A stretch of 64,000 nt of DNA, from assembly GCA_964587835.1 (NCBI GenBank), contig CAZPMN010000006.1:1-64000 (forward strand), read 5' to 3'. The DNA comes from Erginobacter sp964587835. GTDB lineage: Bacteria; Auribacterota; Erginobacteria; Erginobacterales; Erginobacteraceae. Numbering within the stretch: the first letter of the stretch is position 1; the number at the start of each line of letters is the position of its first letter. The notes beneath the pieces are model-generated. The model searched no databases. It had not been told where the DNA came from and saw only the letters and a list, made by a program, of their open reading frames with translations. Position numbers and translations under genes: made by a program. Shown one piece after another: positions 50,149 through 58,304 of the stretch.

Positions 50149-51357
50149 ATGATCACCAGGGATTTTATCCGCGACATCCCCAAATCCGACCTCCACGTCC
50201 ACCTCGACGGCTCCCTGCGGATCCCGACCTTGATCGAGATCGCCCGGAGGGAGAAGATCGAGCTCCCCTCCTACACCGAGGCCGGGCTCAATGAGACGGT
50301 CTTCAAGGAGCACTACGCCGACCTCGAGGAGTACCTGACCGGGTTTGTCTACACCGTTCAGGCGATGCAGAGCCCGGAGAACCTGGAGCGGATCGCCTAC
50401 GAGTTCGCCCTCGACAACCAGGCCGAGGGGGTCCGCTACGTCGAGGTCCGGTTCGCCCCCCAGCTCCATATGAGCGACCGGATGGACCTGGAGACGGTCT
50501 TGGTCTCCGTCAACCGCGGCCTGGAAAGAGCGGCCAGGGAGTTCAACTCCCGGCCGGAGGTGGCCGACGAGCGCGAACCCCGATTCCGCTACGGGATCAT
50601 CACCTGCGCACTGCGTTCTTTCGGGGAGATGTCGGATTACTACCGGACCTTCCTCAATGCCCACCCCTTCTCCAACCGAAAGCGGATCTTCGGCCTCGCC
50701 TCCTACGAGCTCTTCCAGGGGGTGGTCGAGGTCCGGGACCGGCTCGGGCTGCCCCTGGTCGGCTGCGACCTGGCCGGCGCCGAGTACGGCTTCCCGGCCG
50801 ACGACCATTGGAAGGCATTTCAGTTCGCCCACAAAAACTTCCTTCACAAGACCGTCCACGCCGGGGAGGCTTACGGGGCGGAGTCGATCTTCCAGGCGAT
50901 CACCGATCTCTACGCCGAGCGGATCGGCCACGGCTATTACCTCTTCGACGAGGACAAGATCACCACCCCGGAGATCGCCGACAAGGCCCGCTACATCCGG
51001 AACCTGAGCGGCTACATCGCCGACAAACGGATCACGATCGAGGTCTGCCTGACCAGTAACCTCCAGACCAATCCCGCGATCGGCAGCCTCGCCGACCACC
51101 GTTTCAAGAAGATGCGAGAAGCCAGGCTCTCCACTACCTTCTGCACCGACAACCGCCTGGTCTCCAAGACCACCGTCTCGAGGGAGATCGGCCTGGCGGT
51201 GGAGGCCTTCGGGATCACGGCCAAGGAACTGAAAAATCATACCATCTACGGCTTCAAGCGCTGCTTCTTCCCCGGCGATTACACCGAAAAGCGAAGATAT
51301 GTCCGCTCGGTCATCAACTACTACGAGCAGATGGAGCGGAAGCACGGCCTGGCTTGA
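50149..51357 (+). CDS. Adenosine deaminase family protein
   Basis: The 402-residue zinc hydrolase has the metal site HVHLDGSLR at about 16, YVEVRFAPQLH, the catalytic VHAGEAYG near 239, ERIGHGYYL with the zinc His, CLTSNLQT, and FCTDNRLVS where adenosine deaminases usually have TDDP. The Asp is kept but the following Asp-Pro is changed to Asn-Arg. Some relatives act on adenine, AMP or guanine derivatives, so the substrate is probable rather than proven. It follows the amidase by six bases and could be co-transcribed. Cytoplasmic; fits nucleoside salvage with deoC. Confidence 0.87.
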   Translation: MITRDFIRDIPKSDLHVHLDGSLRIPTLIEIARREKIELPSYTEAGLNETVFKEHYADLEEYLTGFVYTVQAMQSPENLERIAYEFALDNQAEGVRYVEVRFAPQLHMSDRMDLETVLVSVNRGLERAAREFNSRPEVADEREPRFRYGIITCALRSFGEMSDYYRTFLNAHPFSNRKRIFGLASYELFQGVVEVRDRLGLPLVGCDLAGAEYGFPADDHWKAFQFAHKNFLHKTVHAGEAYGAESIFQAITDLYAERIGHGYYLFDEDKITTPEIADKARYIRNLSGYIADKRITIEVCLTSNLQTNPAIGSLADHRFKKMREARLSTTFCTDNRLVSKTTVSREIGLAVEAFGITAKELKNHTIYGFKRCFFPGDYTEKRRYVRSVINYYEQMERKHGLA

Positions 51358-51552
51358 GCGGTGACGGGGATAGAAATTGAATTTGTTGAAGCGGGCGGAG
51401 TCTAAATCGATGTGGAGACAGGATTGACCCGCCTTCGTTAAAACTTCGGCGGGCGGGCAGGATATCTTTTGACGGGATAACAGGATCTACGGGATAATTT
51501 CAAGTTGATTGCCCGCGATATCATCGGGTTTTATAAAACCAGGAGGTTGATG

Positions 51553-52392
51553 ATGAGAAAGTATATTTTGTTGATGGCGGCAGCGGCCCTTCTTCTTCCG
51601 GGGATGGCGATGAGCCAATATTCCGGGGAGAACGCTCCGACGCCGCGGGCGACCCCGTTCCCGGAGCGGGGACTGGTCCCGGTAAAAACTCCCACCGAGG
51701 CGGCGCAGGCGGCCGAGGAATCCCGCCAGGCGGCCCGGGAGGCGGCTCAACAGCGGATGCTTTACGGGATCGGCGCCGAGGGCGCCGGGCAGGCGGCCCG
51801 GCCCGACCTCCTCTTCGAGGCCGAGGAACAGGGGAGACAGGAAGCGCCTCCTACCGACCAGCAACAGCTTCTCTATGGGGTGGGCGAGGCGGCTCGGGAG
51901 AGGGATCCGGTCCGGCCGGGGACGGCCACCTACGAACGGGACGGCCGGCCGGTGGGCCGGGCGCAGACCACCGAGGGATCCACCGTTATCTATGGCCCCG
52001 ACGGCCGCCCGGTTACCCGGCTCCAGGAGGGAGCCGACACCACCCGGGTTTATGACGCCACCGGTCGGGAGACCGGTCGGGTTCAGAAGACCGAAAGCGG
52101 CTCCGTCATCTACGGTCAGGATGGCCGGGTCTCCGGGAGGATGGAGGAATCGGGGGGAAGTACCACGCTCTTCGGGCCGGATGGAAAGACCATCGGGAGA
52201 ACCCAGGTCTCCGGCAACACTACCCACCTCTACGACAAGCAGGGCCGTCCCCTGGGGAGGATCGTCGAGCAGGGCAATACCACCATCTTCTACGGCCCGG
52301 ACGGCCGGGTCCAGGGGAGGAAGGAGACCCGGGGCGGCACCACCTACTACTACGACGAGAAGGGTCGCCAGACCGGGACCTCGCGGGAATAA
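51553..52392 (+). CDS. Secreted YD-like repeat protein
   Basis: The 279-residue protein has a signal peptide (MRKYILLMAAAALLLPGMA). The region to about residue 115 is rich in Ala, Gln and Glu with two LLYGVG/MLYGIG echoes. From about 120 to the end it has some eight units of about 18-20 residues with the pattern TxxYxxDGRxxGR (STVIYGPDGRPVTR, TTRVYDATGRETGR, TTLFGPDGKTIGR, TTHLYDKQGRPLGR). These are like the YD/RHS repeats of large toxin shells but far shorter. I chose the ATG at 51553, six bases after AGGAGG. The stop codon abuts tRNA-Pro on the other strand. Possibly a surface fibre or matrix protein. Confidence 0.75.
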   Translation: MRKYILLMAAAALLLPGMAMSQYSGENAPTPRATPFPERGLVPVKTPTEAAQAAEESRQAAREAAQQRMLYGIGAEGAGQAARPDLLFEAEEQGRQEAPPTDQQQLLYGVGEAARERDPVRPGTATYERDGRPVGRAQTTEGSTVIYGPDGRPVTRLQEGADTTRVYDATGRETGRVQKTESGSVIYGQDGRVSGRMEESGGSTTLFGPDGKTIGRTQVSGNTTHLYDKQGRPLGRIVEQGNTTIFYGPDGRVQGRKETRGGTTYYYDEKGRQTGTSRE

Positions 52393-52467
52393 TCGGGGCG
52401 GGGAGATTCGAACTCCCGACCTCCTGCTCCCAAAGCAGGCGCGCTCGCCGGACTGCGCCACGCCCCG
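52393..52467 (-). tRNA. tRNA-Pro (TGG)
   Basis: On the - strand the acceptor stem CGGGGCG/CGCCCCG, the anticodon stem CCTGC/GCAGG with loop TTTGGGA (anticodon TGG) and the T-loop GTTCGAATC form a normal tRNA with discriminator A and no encoded CCA. Its 3' end begins one base after the stop codon of the YD-like gene. Confidence 0.97.
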
Positions 52468-52524
52468 CGGTATTGCCGGGTATTCTACATCAATCCCCGG
52501 GCGAGGCGAGGTAATTTTGTTTAA

Positions 52525-52614
52525 CCGCGGATTAAGCGGATTGGGCGGATTATTCCTGGTACTATATATAATCCGCTGGTTTCTTTTTCGCCTCGGCTGA
52601 ATAATAATCCGCGG
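52525..52614. repeat. GCGGATTA-type intergenic repeat before mlaE
   Basis: CCGCGGATTA at the left (52525) and its complement TAATCCGCGG at the right (52605-52614) bracket further GCGGATT units (AAGCGGATTGGGCGGATTAT, TAATCCGC). It lies in the leader of the Mla operon and may fold into a hairpin. Confidence 0.7.
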
Positions 52615-52627
52615 AATGGGATTTCCA

Positions 52628-53416
52628 ATGAAGATTATCTCGCTCCCGGGGAAGTACCTGGTCGAACGGTGGCGGTTCTTCAGGCACCTGGCCGCGGTCT
52701 CCGCGGCGGTGGCGGCCGCCTCTTCCCGGCGGGGGACTTTCCGGAGAACGGTCCGGAACGTCCTCGCCCGCCAGGTCCTCTTCACCGGCTTTGAGGCCGT
52801 CCGTTTCGTCTCCCTCCTCGCCTTCTTGATCGGAATCTCCGTGGTGGTCCAGGCCCAGGTCTGGCTGGTGAGGGCCGGGCAGGCCGCCCTCCTCGGCCCG
52901 GTTCTGGTAATGGTGGTGATCCGGGAGATCGGACCGCTTCTGGTCAACTTCGTGGTCATCGGCCGTTCGGGGACGGCGATCGCCACCGAGTTGGGGAATA
53001 TGAACGTCTCCGGCGAGGTGAAGGTACTCGACAGCCTGGGGCTCGACCCCTTCATCTACCTGGTCGTCCCCCGGGTCCTCGGGGTGGTGATCTCCGTCTT
53101 CTGCCTGACCGTCCTCTTCATCACGGTCTCCTTCGGCAGCGGCTACCTGAGTGGGGTCATCCTGGGGGCGAATACCGGCTCCTGGAGGTTCTTCGTCCGT
53201 TCGGTCTTCGGGGCCATCGCCCCGGAGGATATCTTCAACCTCCTGGCCAAGACCCTAATCCCCGGCTTGCTGACCGGGGTGATCTGTTGCACCGAGGGCC
53301 TGGGGGTGAGCCGGGCGATTACCGAGGTCCCCCAGGCCGCCACCCGGGCCGTGGTCCGCTCGGTGACCGCGCTCTTCCTTAGCTCGGTGATCATCTCCGT
53401 CTTTACGTATGTTTAG
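52628..53416 (+). CDS. mlaE: MlaE-type ABC permease
   Basis: The 262-residue protein has the amphipathic N-terminus and five or six membrane helices of MlaE/YrbE permeases: VRFVSLLAFLIGISVVVQAQ, IREIGPLLVNFVVIGRSGTA with the coupling-helix region, and SFGSGYLSGVILG. With MlaD and an ATPase it should move phospholipids between the outer and inner membranes. I chose the ATG at 52628 as the homology start, since the ATG at 52616 adds only four residues. It is the first gene of the operon; the next gene begins 178 bases later behind a short repeat. Confidence 0.9.
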   Translation: MKIISLPGKYLVERWRFFRHLAAVSAAVAAASSRRGTFRRTVRNVLARQVLFTGFEAVRFVSLLAFLIGISVVVQAQVWLVRAGQAALLGPVLVMVVIREIGPLLVNFVVIGRSGTAIATELGNMNVSGEVKVLDSLGLDPFIYLVVPRVLGVVISVFCLTVLFITVSFGSGYLSGVILGANTGSWRFFVRSVFGAIAPEDIFNLLAKTLIPGLLTGVICCTEGLGVSRAITEVPQAATRAVVRSVTALFLSSVIISVFTYV

Positions 53417-53446
53417 GCAGTGGGGAATAGGCAGTGGAGAGCAGGA

Positions 53447-53481
53447 CTAATCTGAGTAATCTGAGTAATCTGAGTAATCTG
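53447..53481. repeat. TAATCTGAG tandem repeat
   Basis: Four consecutive 9-base units (TAATCTGAG) occur inside the Mla operon, between the permease and the ATPase-like gene. Further AGTAAATTAGTGTAATTAGTGG-like sequence follows to 53590. Confidence 0.85.
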
Positions 53482-53594
53482 TGAACTTAAAAGGGGGCGA
53501 GGCGGGGGGAATAATTCGAGTAAATTAGTGTAATTAGTGGATAAAAAAGGGGGCGGGGTAGGGGGAAAGCTAACTATCCAATTAGTGGATAATA

Positions 53595-54290
53595 ATGGCA
53601 AGCGAGGCGATACTGGAGTTTCGGCAGGCGACGGTGGTGGTGCCGGAGCCTTACGAGTTCGGACTGGAGGAGGCCGACCTGATGCTGGACGGCGGCGAGC
53701 TGGGCCTGGTCTCCCTGGAGCGGGGCCAGTCGGAGACGCCCCTGGCCGATGTCGCCCAGGGGTTGATCCTCCCGGCCTCGGGGGAGGTCCGCTTCCAGGG
53801 GAAGGACTGGAGCGAGCGTTTTCCGGTCTCCGCCGCCGCCGCCCGGGGGAGGATCGGGCGGGTCTTCCGCCGGGGGGGCTGGATCAGCAACCTCAACGTG
53901 GACGAGAACATCACCTTGCCGCTCCGCCACCATACCGACCTGCCCCCGGAAGAGATCCGGCGGCTGGCGGAGGAGACGGGGAAGCAGTTCGGATTGGCCG
54001 CGTTGCCTGAAGAGCGGCCCGCCCTCTGCCCGCGGTCGATCCTGAAACGGGCGGCCTGGGTCCGGGCTTTCCTCGGTGCCCCGGCGCTGATTATACTGGA
54101 AGAACCGCTCAGGGACGCGTATAGTGAGATGCTTCATCTGCTGATGGAGGGAATCGCCGCCGCCCTTTTGCGGGGAGCGGCGGTACTCTGGGTCAGCGGG
54201 GGGTTTCCGGAACTCTCCGACTCTCGGCTCTCCCCGCTGAAGAGGTACCGGCTGGAGGGACCGCGGCTGAAGCCGGCGGACAACTACTGA
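53595..54290 (+). CDS. MlaF-like ABC ATPase with lost ATP-binding motifs
   Basis: The 231-residue protein sits where MlaF normally lies and keeps its general plan: an opening LEFRQATVVVPEPYEFGLEEADLML, the GEVRFQGKDW strand, RIGRVFRRGGWISNLNVDEN (the Q-loop and helical region) and Walker B-like ALIILEEPL. The Walker A position reads GLVSLERGQSETPLADV, lacking the GxxGxGK[ST] loop, and the LSGGQ signature is replaced by ALCPRSILKRAAW. The Q-loop Gln is not evident either. It should not hydrolyse ATP by the normal route. Either it is a structural partner of a second ATPase encoded elsewhere, or the transporter works without ATP. Length is normal. Confidence 0.75.
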   Translation: MASEAILEFRQATVVVPEPYEFGLEEADLMLDGGELGLVSLERGQSETPLADVAQGLILPASGEVRFQGKDWSERFPVSAAAARGRIGRVFRRGGWISNLNVDENITLPLRHHTDLPPEEIRRLAEETGKQFGLAALPEERPALCPRSILKRAAWVRAFLGAPALIILEEPLRDAYSEMLHLLMEGIAAALLRGAAVLWVSGGFPELSDSRLSPLKRYRLEGPRLKPADNY

Positions 54291-54305
54291 GGAAGGTGCC
54301 CTCAG

Positions 54306-55148
54306 ATGCAGCAATTTAAATTCCGTTACGTCAACCAGATTGTCGGGACCTTCGTGATCCTGGTCGTCCTCGCTCTTCTGGTCGGGATCTTTCTCGCCGG
54401 CCGGGCCCAGCAGTGGTTTGTCGCCACCCACCGCTATAACCTGGAGTTCCCCCCGGAAGGTTCGCTAGGGATCCAGGAAAACTCCCAGGTGGTGATCCTG
54501 GGGGCGGTGGTCGGTTCGGTGGAGAAGATCTCGGTCGACCCGGAGGGGGGGATGACCGGGCGGATCGCGGTCAAGGGCGATTTCTACCGGTTCATCCGCG
54601 AGGACTCGAAGGCGATTGTGAAGAAGAAATTTGTCGTCGCCGGAGACTCTTTCATCGAGGTCACCCGGGGAACGGGGCGGCTGCTGGAGGCCGAGGAGAC
54701 CCTGGTCTGCGAGAAGGATACCGAGATCACCGAGTATCTGGAGATCGCGCTGGAGAACTTCCAGGAAGCCCTGCTCCCGCTGGCGGAAGAGGCCGAGGAA
54801 CTGCTCGGCAACCTCAACCGGATCACCGCCGGCCTGGCCGAGGGAGAGGGCGCGGCCGGGGCGGTGCTCCGCGACCCCGAGATGGCCGGGCAGGTCAAGG
54901 AAATCGTCGCCCGGCTGGAAGAGATGAGCCGCGACGCCGCCGAGGCGGTGGCCGCCTTCCCCGCGATGTCCGAGACGATGGCCGGGGAGGTCGAGGATAT
55001 CCCCGGCCTGGTCATCCAGTCCCGGGAGATGCTCAGGGAGTCCCAGCGGCTGATCGAGGCCCTCCAGGATCACTGGCTGATCCGGGGCTATGTCGACCAG
55101 GCGGAGGAGAGCAGCCGGATCCCGGCTTCGGAGGTCCTTGTCCAATGA
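54306..55148 (+). CDS. mlaD: MlaD-family lipid-binding protein
   Basis: The 280-residue protein has one N-terminal membrane helix (VNQIVGTFVILVVLALLVGI, then FLA), a MlaD/MCE domain (about 38-125: YNLEFPPEGSLGIQENSQVV, DFYRFIREDSKAIVKKKFVV, GDSFIEVTRGTG) and a long helical periplasmic tail rich in Glu and Ala (about 140-270) with a possible coiled coil. MCE domains form rings that bind phospholipids and pass them to the permease. It follows the ATPase-like gene by 15 bases and overlaps the lipoprotein gene by ATGA, so the four genes form one transcription unit. Confidence 0.9.
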   Translation: MQQFKFRYVNQIVGTFVILVVLALLVGIFLAGRAQQWFVATHRYNLEFPPEGSLGIQENSQVVILGAVVGSVEKISVDPEGGMTGRIAVKGDFYRFIREDSKAIVKKKFVVAGDSFIEVTRGTGRLLEAEETLVCEKDTEITEYLEIALENFQEALLPLAEEAEELLGNLNRITAGLAEGEGAAGAVLRDPEMAGQVKEIVARLEEMSRDAAEAVAAFPAMSETMAGEVEDIPGLVIQSREMLRESQRLIEALQDHWLIRGYVDQAEESSRIPASEVLVQ

Positions 55149-56119
55149 CCCCGTCCAACTTCATGAAAACCGGTTTCAGTTCCGCGATGGTTCTCGCGGC
55201 AGTTTTGCTGCTGGTCTCGGGATGTGCCTCTTCCCGCCCGGAGCTGAACGGAGACCTGGAGCTTTACAGTCTTTCCCGGGCTGGCCGGGCCGCCTTCATC
55301 CGGGGGGAGTACAAGTTGGCCGCCCGGCTCTACCGGATGGCCCGGGCCCGCGCGCGCTTGATCGACGAGCCGAGGGAGATCGGGACCGCGACCTACAACC
55401 TGGCCGCGGTCTCCCTGGAACTAGGGGAGAACGAACAGGCGGGGGATCTCCTGGCGGAGGCCCGGCGGGCCTTCTCGCGGGGAACGGGGGTCCCGGCCGA
55501 CCTGGTCCTCCTCCAAGCCCGTCTCGCCCTCCTCGAGGGGAGGACCGAAGAGGCCGAGAGGCTGATCGGGGAGGGGATGGCCAGCGGGAAGAATCAGCTC
55601 GACCGGGAGACTTGGGTCCAGTTCCAGATGCTCCGGGGGAAGACCGCCCTGGCCGCAGGTGACCCGGAGGCCGCCCGGAAGATCTTCGGGGAGCTCCAGC
55701 CGGAGATGGAGAAGATCGAGGACGACCTGATCGCCGCCGAGTACCTCTCGCTGGAAGGGGAACTGCTCTTTAATGAGGGTGAATTTCTTCAGGCCGGTCG
55801 GGTCTTCGACCGGGAGGCGGCGCTCCTTCAGGAGTCCGCCCGTTACCGGGGGATGACTCGGGCCCGGGCGAGGGCGGCGGCAGCCTATCTGGCGGCGGGG
55901 GAGTTCTGTCCGGCCGGTGTCCGCTTCTACCGGACGGCCCGTTCCCTGGCCGCCCGGGGAGAGACGGTGGCCGCTCTGGAAACAATCAGGTCCGCTCTAG
56001 CGGCGGCGGAGGAGTGTCCGGAGGAGACCCTCCGGGAGGAGGTGGTGACCCTGTTTCTGGAGTTGAGAGAGGCCCTGGAAGATAGCCCGCCTTCCGCCCC
56101 ACCGGCGAAATCTGAATAA
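55145..56119 (+). CDS. Lipoprotein with TPR-like helices in the Mla operon
   Basis: The 324-residue protein has a signal peptide with lipobox LVSGC (Cys 27) and a mature part of repeated helical pairs (AGRAAFIRGEYKLAARLYRM, TATYNLAAVSLELGENEQAG, ARKIFGELQPEM), a TPR-like arrangement. It occupies the place of the auxiliary lipoprotein in other Mla-type operons, such as MlaA or PqiC, but is not homologous to those as far as I can see. It may tether the MCE complex to the outer membrane; that is inference from position. The start overlaps the mlaD stop (ATGA). A downstream ATG at 55163 is an alternative. Confidence 0.75.
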   Translation: MTPSNFMKTGFSSAMVLAAVLLLVSGCASSRPELNGDLELYSLSRAGRAAFIRGEYKLAARLYRMARARARLIDEPREIGTATYNLAAVSLELGENEQAGDLLAEARRAFSRGTGVPADLVLLQARLALLEGRTEEAERLIGEGMASGKNQLDRETWVQFQMLRGKTALAAGDPEAARKIFGELQPEMEKIEDDLIAAEYLSLEGELLFNEGEFLQAGRVFDREAALLQESARYRGMTRARARAAAAYLAAGEFCPAGVRFYRTARSLAARGETVAALETIRSALAAAEECPEETLREEVVTLFLELREALEDSPPSAPPAKSE

Positions 56120-56182
56120 TTCTCTCCCGATTCCGTCAATAAACCCGACTGACGTAACCTGTTTATTTGCGGGTATCCACTT

Positions 56183-57739
56183 ATGAAGAGACGGACCAAC
56201 AGGAGAATTGTTTTCTTCTCCCTGCTTCTGATTTTGGTTGCCGGGATCTACCTAGCAGCATCCGACCTCTTCTCCGCTGGATCAGTCCGGATCACCATAG
56301 TCGCCACCAACGACATCCACGGCTCGCTCTGGCCGGTCAGGGCCTTCTGGCGGGAGGAGCCCGACCCACCGCTGATCGGCGGTTTCTCCGCACTGGCCTA
56401 CTACATCAGCCGGATCCGGGATGAAAACGAGAACGTGCTCCTCCTCGACGCCGGAGACTTCTTCCAGGGGACTCCTGAAGGGAACCTCAGCCTGGGGGAG
56501 ATCCCCCTCCTGGCGATGAATTACCTCGATTACGACGCGCTCACCCTGGGCAACCACGAGTTCGACTTCGGAGTGGAGCCGGTGGTCAGCCTCTCCCGCC
56601 GAGCCGCCTTCCCCTTCCTCTCGGCTAATCTCAGTATTATCGACCCGGACCTTCCCCCTTTCTTCCAAGATTACGTGATCCTCGAGCAGTCGGGGGTGAG
56701 GATCCTGATCGTCGGGGTGATCAACCCGGATCTTTATGCCTCGGTCGAAGCCGATTTGGAAGATCAGCTGGCCGTGGGGGACGTGGCGGAAGCCGTGAGG
56801 CGGGTGCTGGCAGAGACAGAGGGGGAGCGGGATGTCGTTGTGGTCTTAAGCCACATCGGGTTGGAGAGAGACCGGGAATTGGCGGCGGCGGTGGAGGGGA
56901 TCGATTTCATCCTCGGCGGGCACTCGCACAGTGGGCTGGAGGAGATGGAGACGGTCAACTCGACTCGGATCGGCCAGACCTACGGTAAGACCACCACCGC
57001 CGCGGTCCTCTCCTTTGACTGCCGCGGCAACACCATCAGCGGGACCGATTACCGGCTGATTGAGCTGGAGTACGATGAGGAAAGGAGCGACCCGGGGATG
57101 GAGATGCTCCTGGAGTCCACCACCGCGGAGGTCCGCTTCCGGATGGACGTTGAGATCGCCCACTGTCCCGAGGGACTCTCCCGGGTTCGAGCCGTCGAGT
57201 CCTCTCCGCTCGGCTGTTTCATCGCCGATATCATTCTCCAAAACGGGGAGGCGGACTTCGCCTTCTGCAACCGGGCGGGGATCCGGGAAGATCTCCCGGC
57301 CGGGCCGGTCACCCGGCGGGACGTCTTTCAGGTACTGCCTTTCAAGAACACGGTGGTCGTGATGGAGTTATCCGGAAAGGAGGCCGGTGAGTTGATCGAC
57401 CACCTGTTCAGTTGGGGAGGTTACGGATACGACTTTTCCAAGGGGGTGGTGATCACGATCGACTCGGAGGCCGATCCGGGCGCCTGGGTCAAGGGCGTCC
57501 TCGTCGGCGGACGGCCGCTGGAACCCGATCGTATCTACCGGGTGGCGACCAACTCATACCTGATCCGCGCGATCGCCCGGCGAAGGCCGGCCGATAACCC
57601 CCTGCGGGTCGAAGACACCGGCATCACCGTCCGCGAGGCCGTGGAAGAGGCTCTCGCCGCTTCTGCTGAATTTGCCTACACCTTCAATCCCCGAGTTATG
57701 ACGCTGGTTGTTAGTTCCGGCAATACTGCAGAAGAGTAG
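56183..57739 (+). CDS. 5'-nucleotidase/UshA-type metallophosphoesterase
   Basis: The 518-residue protein has an N-terminal membrane or signal segment (VFFSLLLILVAGIYLAA) and the two domains of the UshA family. The metallophosphoesterase part (about 34-275) has ATNDIHGS, LLDAGDFFQGT, TLGNHEFDFG, LSHIGLERD and GGHSHSG. The C-terminal 5'-nucleotidase domain (about 310-505) has CNRAGIREDL and QVLPFKNTVVVMELSG. It should act outside the cytoplasm, removing phosphate from nucleotides so that nucleosides can be taken up. In context it could also remove extracellular cyclic-nucleotide breakdown products, but this is speculative. Length is normal for the family. Confidence 0.92.
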   Translation: MKRRTNRRIVFFSLLLILVAGIYLAASDLFSAGSVRITIVATNDIHGSLWPVRAFWREEPDPPLIGGFSALAYYISRIRDENENVLLLDAGDFFQGTPEGNLSLGEIPLLAMNYLDYDALTLGNHEFDFGVEPVVSLSRRAAFPFLSANLSIIDPDLPPFFQDYVILEQSGVRILIVGVINPDLYASVEADLEDQLAVGDVAEAVRRVLAETEGERDVVVVLSHIGLERDRELAAAVEGIDFILGGHSHSGLEEMETVNSTRIGQTYGKTTTAAVLSFDCRGNTISGTDYRLIELEYDEERSDPGMEMLLESTTAEVRFRMDVEIAHCPEGLSRVRAVESSPLGCFIADIILQNGEADFAFCNRAGIREDLPAGPVTRRDVFQVLPFKNTVVVMELSGKEAGELIDHLFSWGGYGYDFSKGVVITIDSEADPGAWVKGVLVGGRPLEPDRIYRVATNSYLIRAIARRRPADNPLRVEDTGITVREAVEEALAASAEFAYTFNPRVMTLVVSSGNTAEE

Positions 57740-57770
57740 TTGACAGAGTGCAACTGGGAAGCAGGAACGA

Positions 57771-57801
57771 ATATCCAATATCCAACAAGGAATAGCCAAT
57801 T
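57771..57801. repeat. ATATCCAA repeat, single-sided copy
   Basis: ATATCCAATATCCAACAAGG, then AATAGCCAATT, matches one side of the 12479-12570 repeat. It lies in the 76-bp spacer upstream of the SH3 protein gene. Confidence 0.8.
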
Positions 57802-57815
57802 AAGAAGGAGCGGAT

Positions 57816-58304
57816 ATGAAAAACTTCGTGATCGTGCTGGTCTTGGCCGCGGCTGTCCTCTTCCTGGCCGACGTGGGTCGGGCGGACACTCTCAACATCC
57901 AGGTGAGGAAGGGGAAACTGCGGCAGCAACCCTCGTTCCTGGGGAAGATCGTCGCCGAGGTTTCCTATGGCGATAGCCTGCGGATCCTCCGGGAGCAGGG
58001 AGAGTGGGTGATGGGGCAAACCGACGCCGGCACGGCCGGCTGGATCCACGTCTCCGCCCTGACCGACGACAAGATCGTCCTCGCCGCCGGCCAGGGGGAG
58101 GTCTCCACCGGAGCTTCCAGTGATGAGCTGGCCCTGGCCGGCAAGGGTTTCAATGCCCAGGTCGAGGCCGAGTTCCGGGCCCAGAACCGGGAGATCGATT
58201 TCACCTGGGTCGACCGGATGGAGAAGTTCACCGTCTCCCCGGAGGAGATGGCCGGCTTCCTCCAGCTGGGCCGGGTGGTTCCCCCCGCGGGAGGTGTCCG
58301 GTGA
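57816..58304 (+). CDS. Exported SH3-domain protein
   Basis: The 162-residue protein has a signal peptide (MKNFVIVLVLAAAVLFLADV, likely cut near RADT) followed by a bacterial SH3 domain at about 26-85 (NIQVRKGKLRQQPSFLGKIV, GDSLRILREQGEWV, AGTAGWIHVSAL). Such SH3_3 domains often bind peptidoglycan. The C-terminal part (about 90-162) has no recognisable fold and contains many charged residues. AGGAG lies before the ATG. It overlaps the M48 protease gene by GTGA, so the two exported proteins are likely made together, and a joint envelope quality-control role is plausible. Confidence 0.8.
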   Translation: MKNFVIVLVLAAAVLFLADVGRADTLNIQVRKGKLRQQPSFLGKIVAEVSYGDSLRILREQGEWVMGQTDAGTAGWIHVSALTDDKIVLAAGQGEVSTGASSDELALAGKGFNAQVEAEFRAQNREIDFTWVDRMEKFTVSPEEMAGFLQLGRVVPPAGGVR

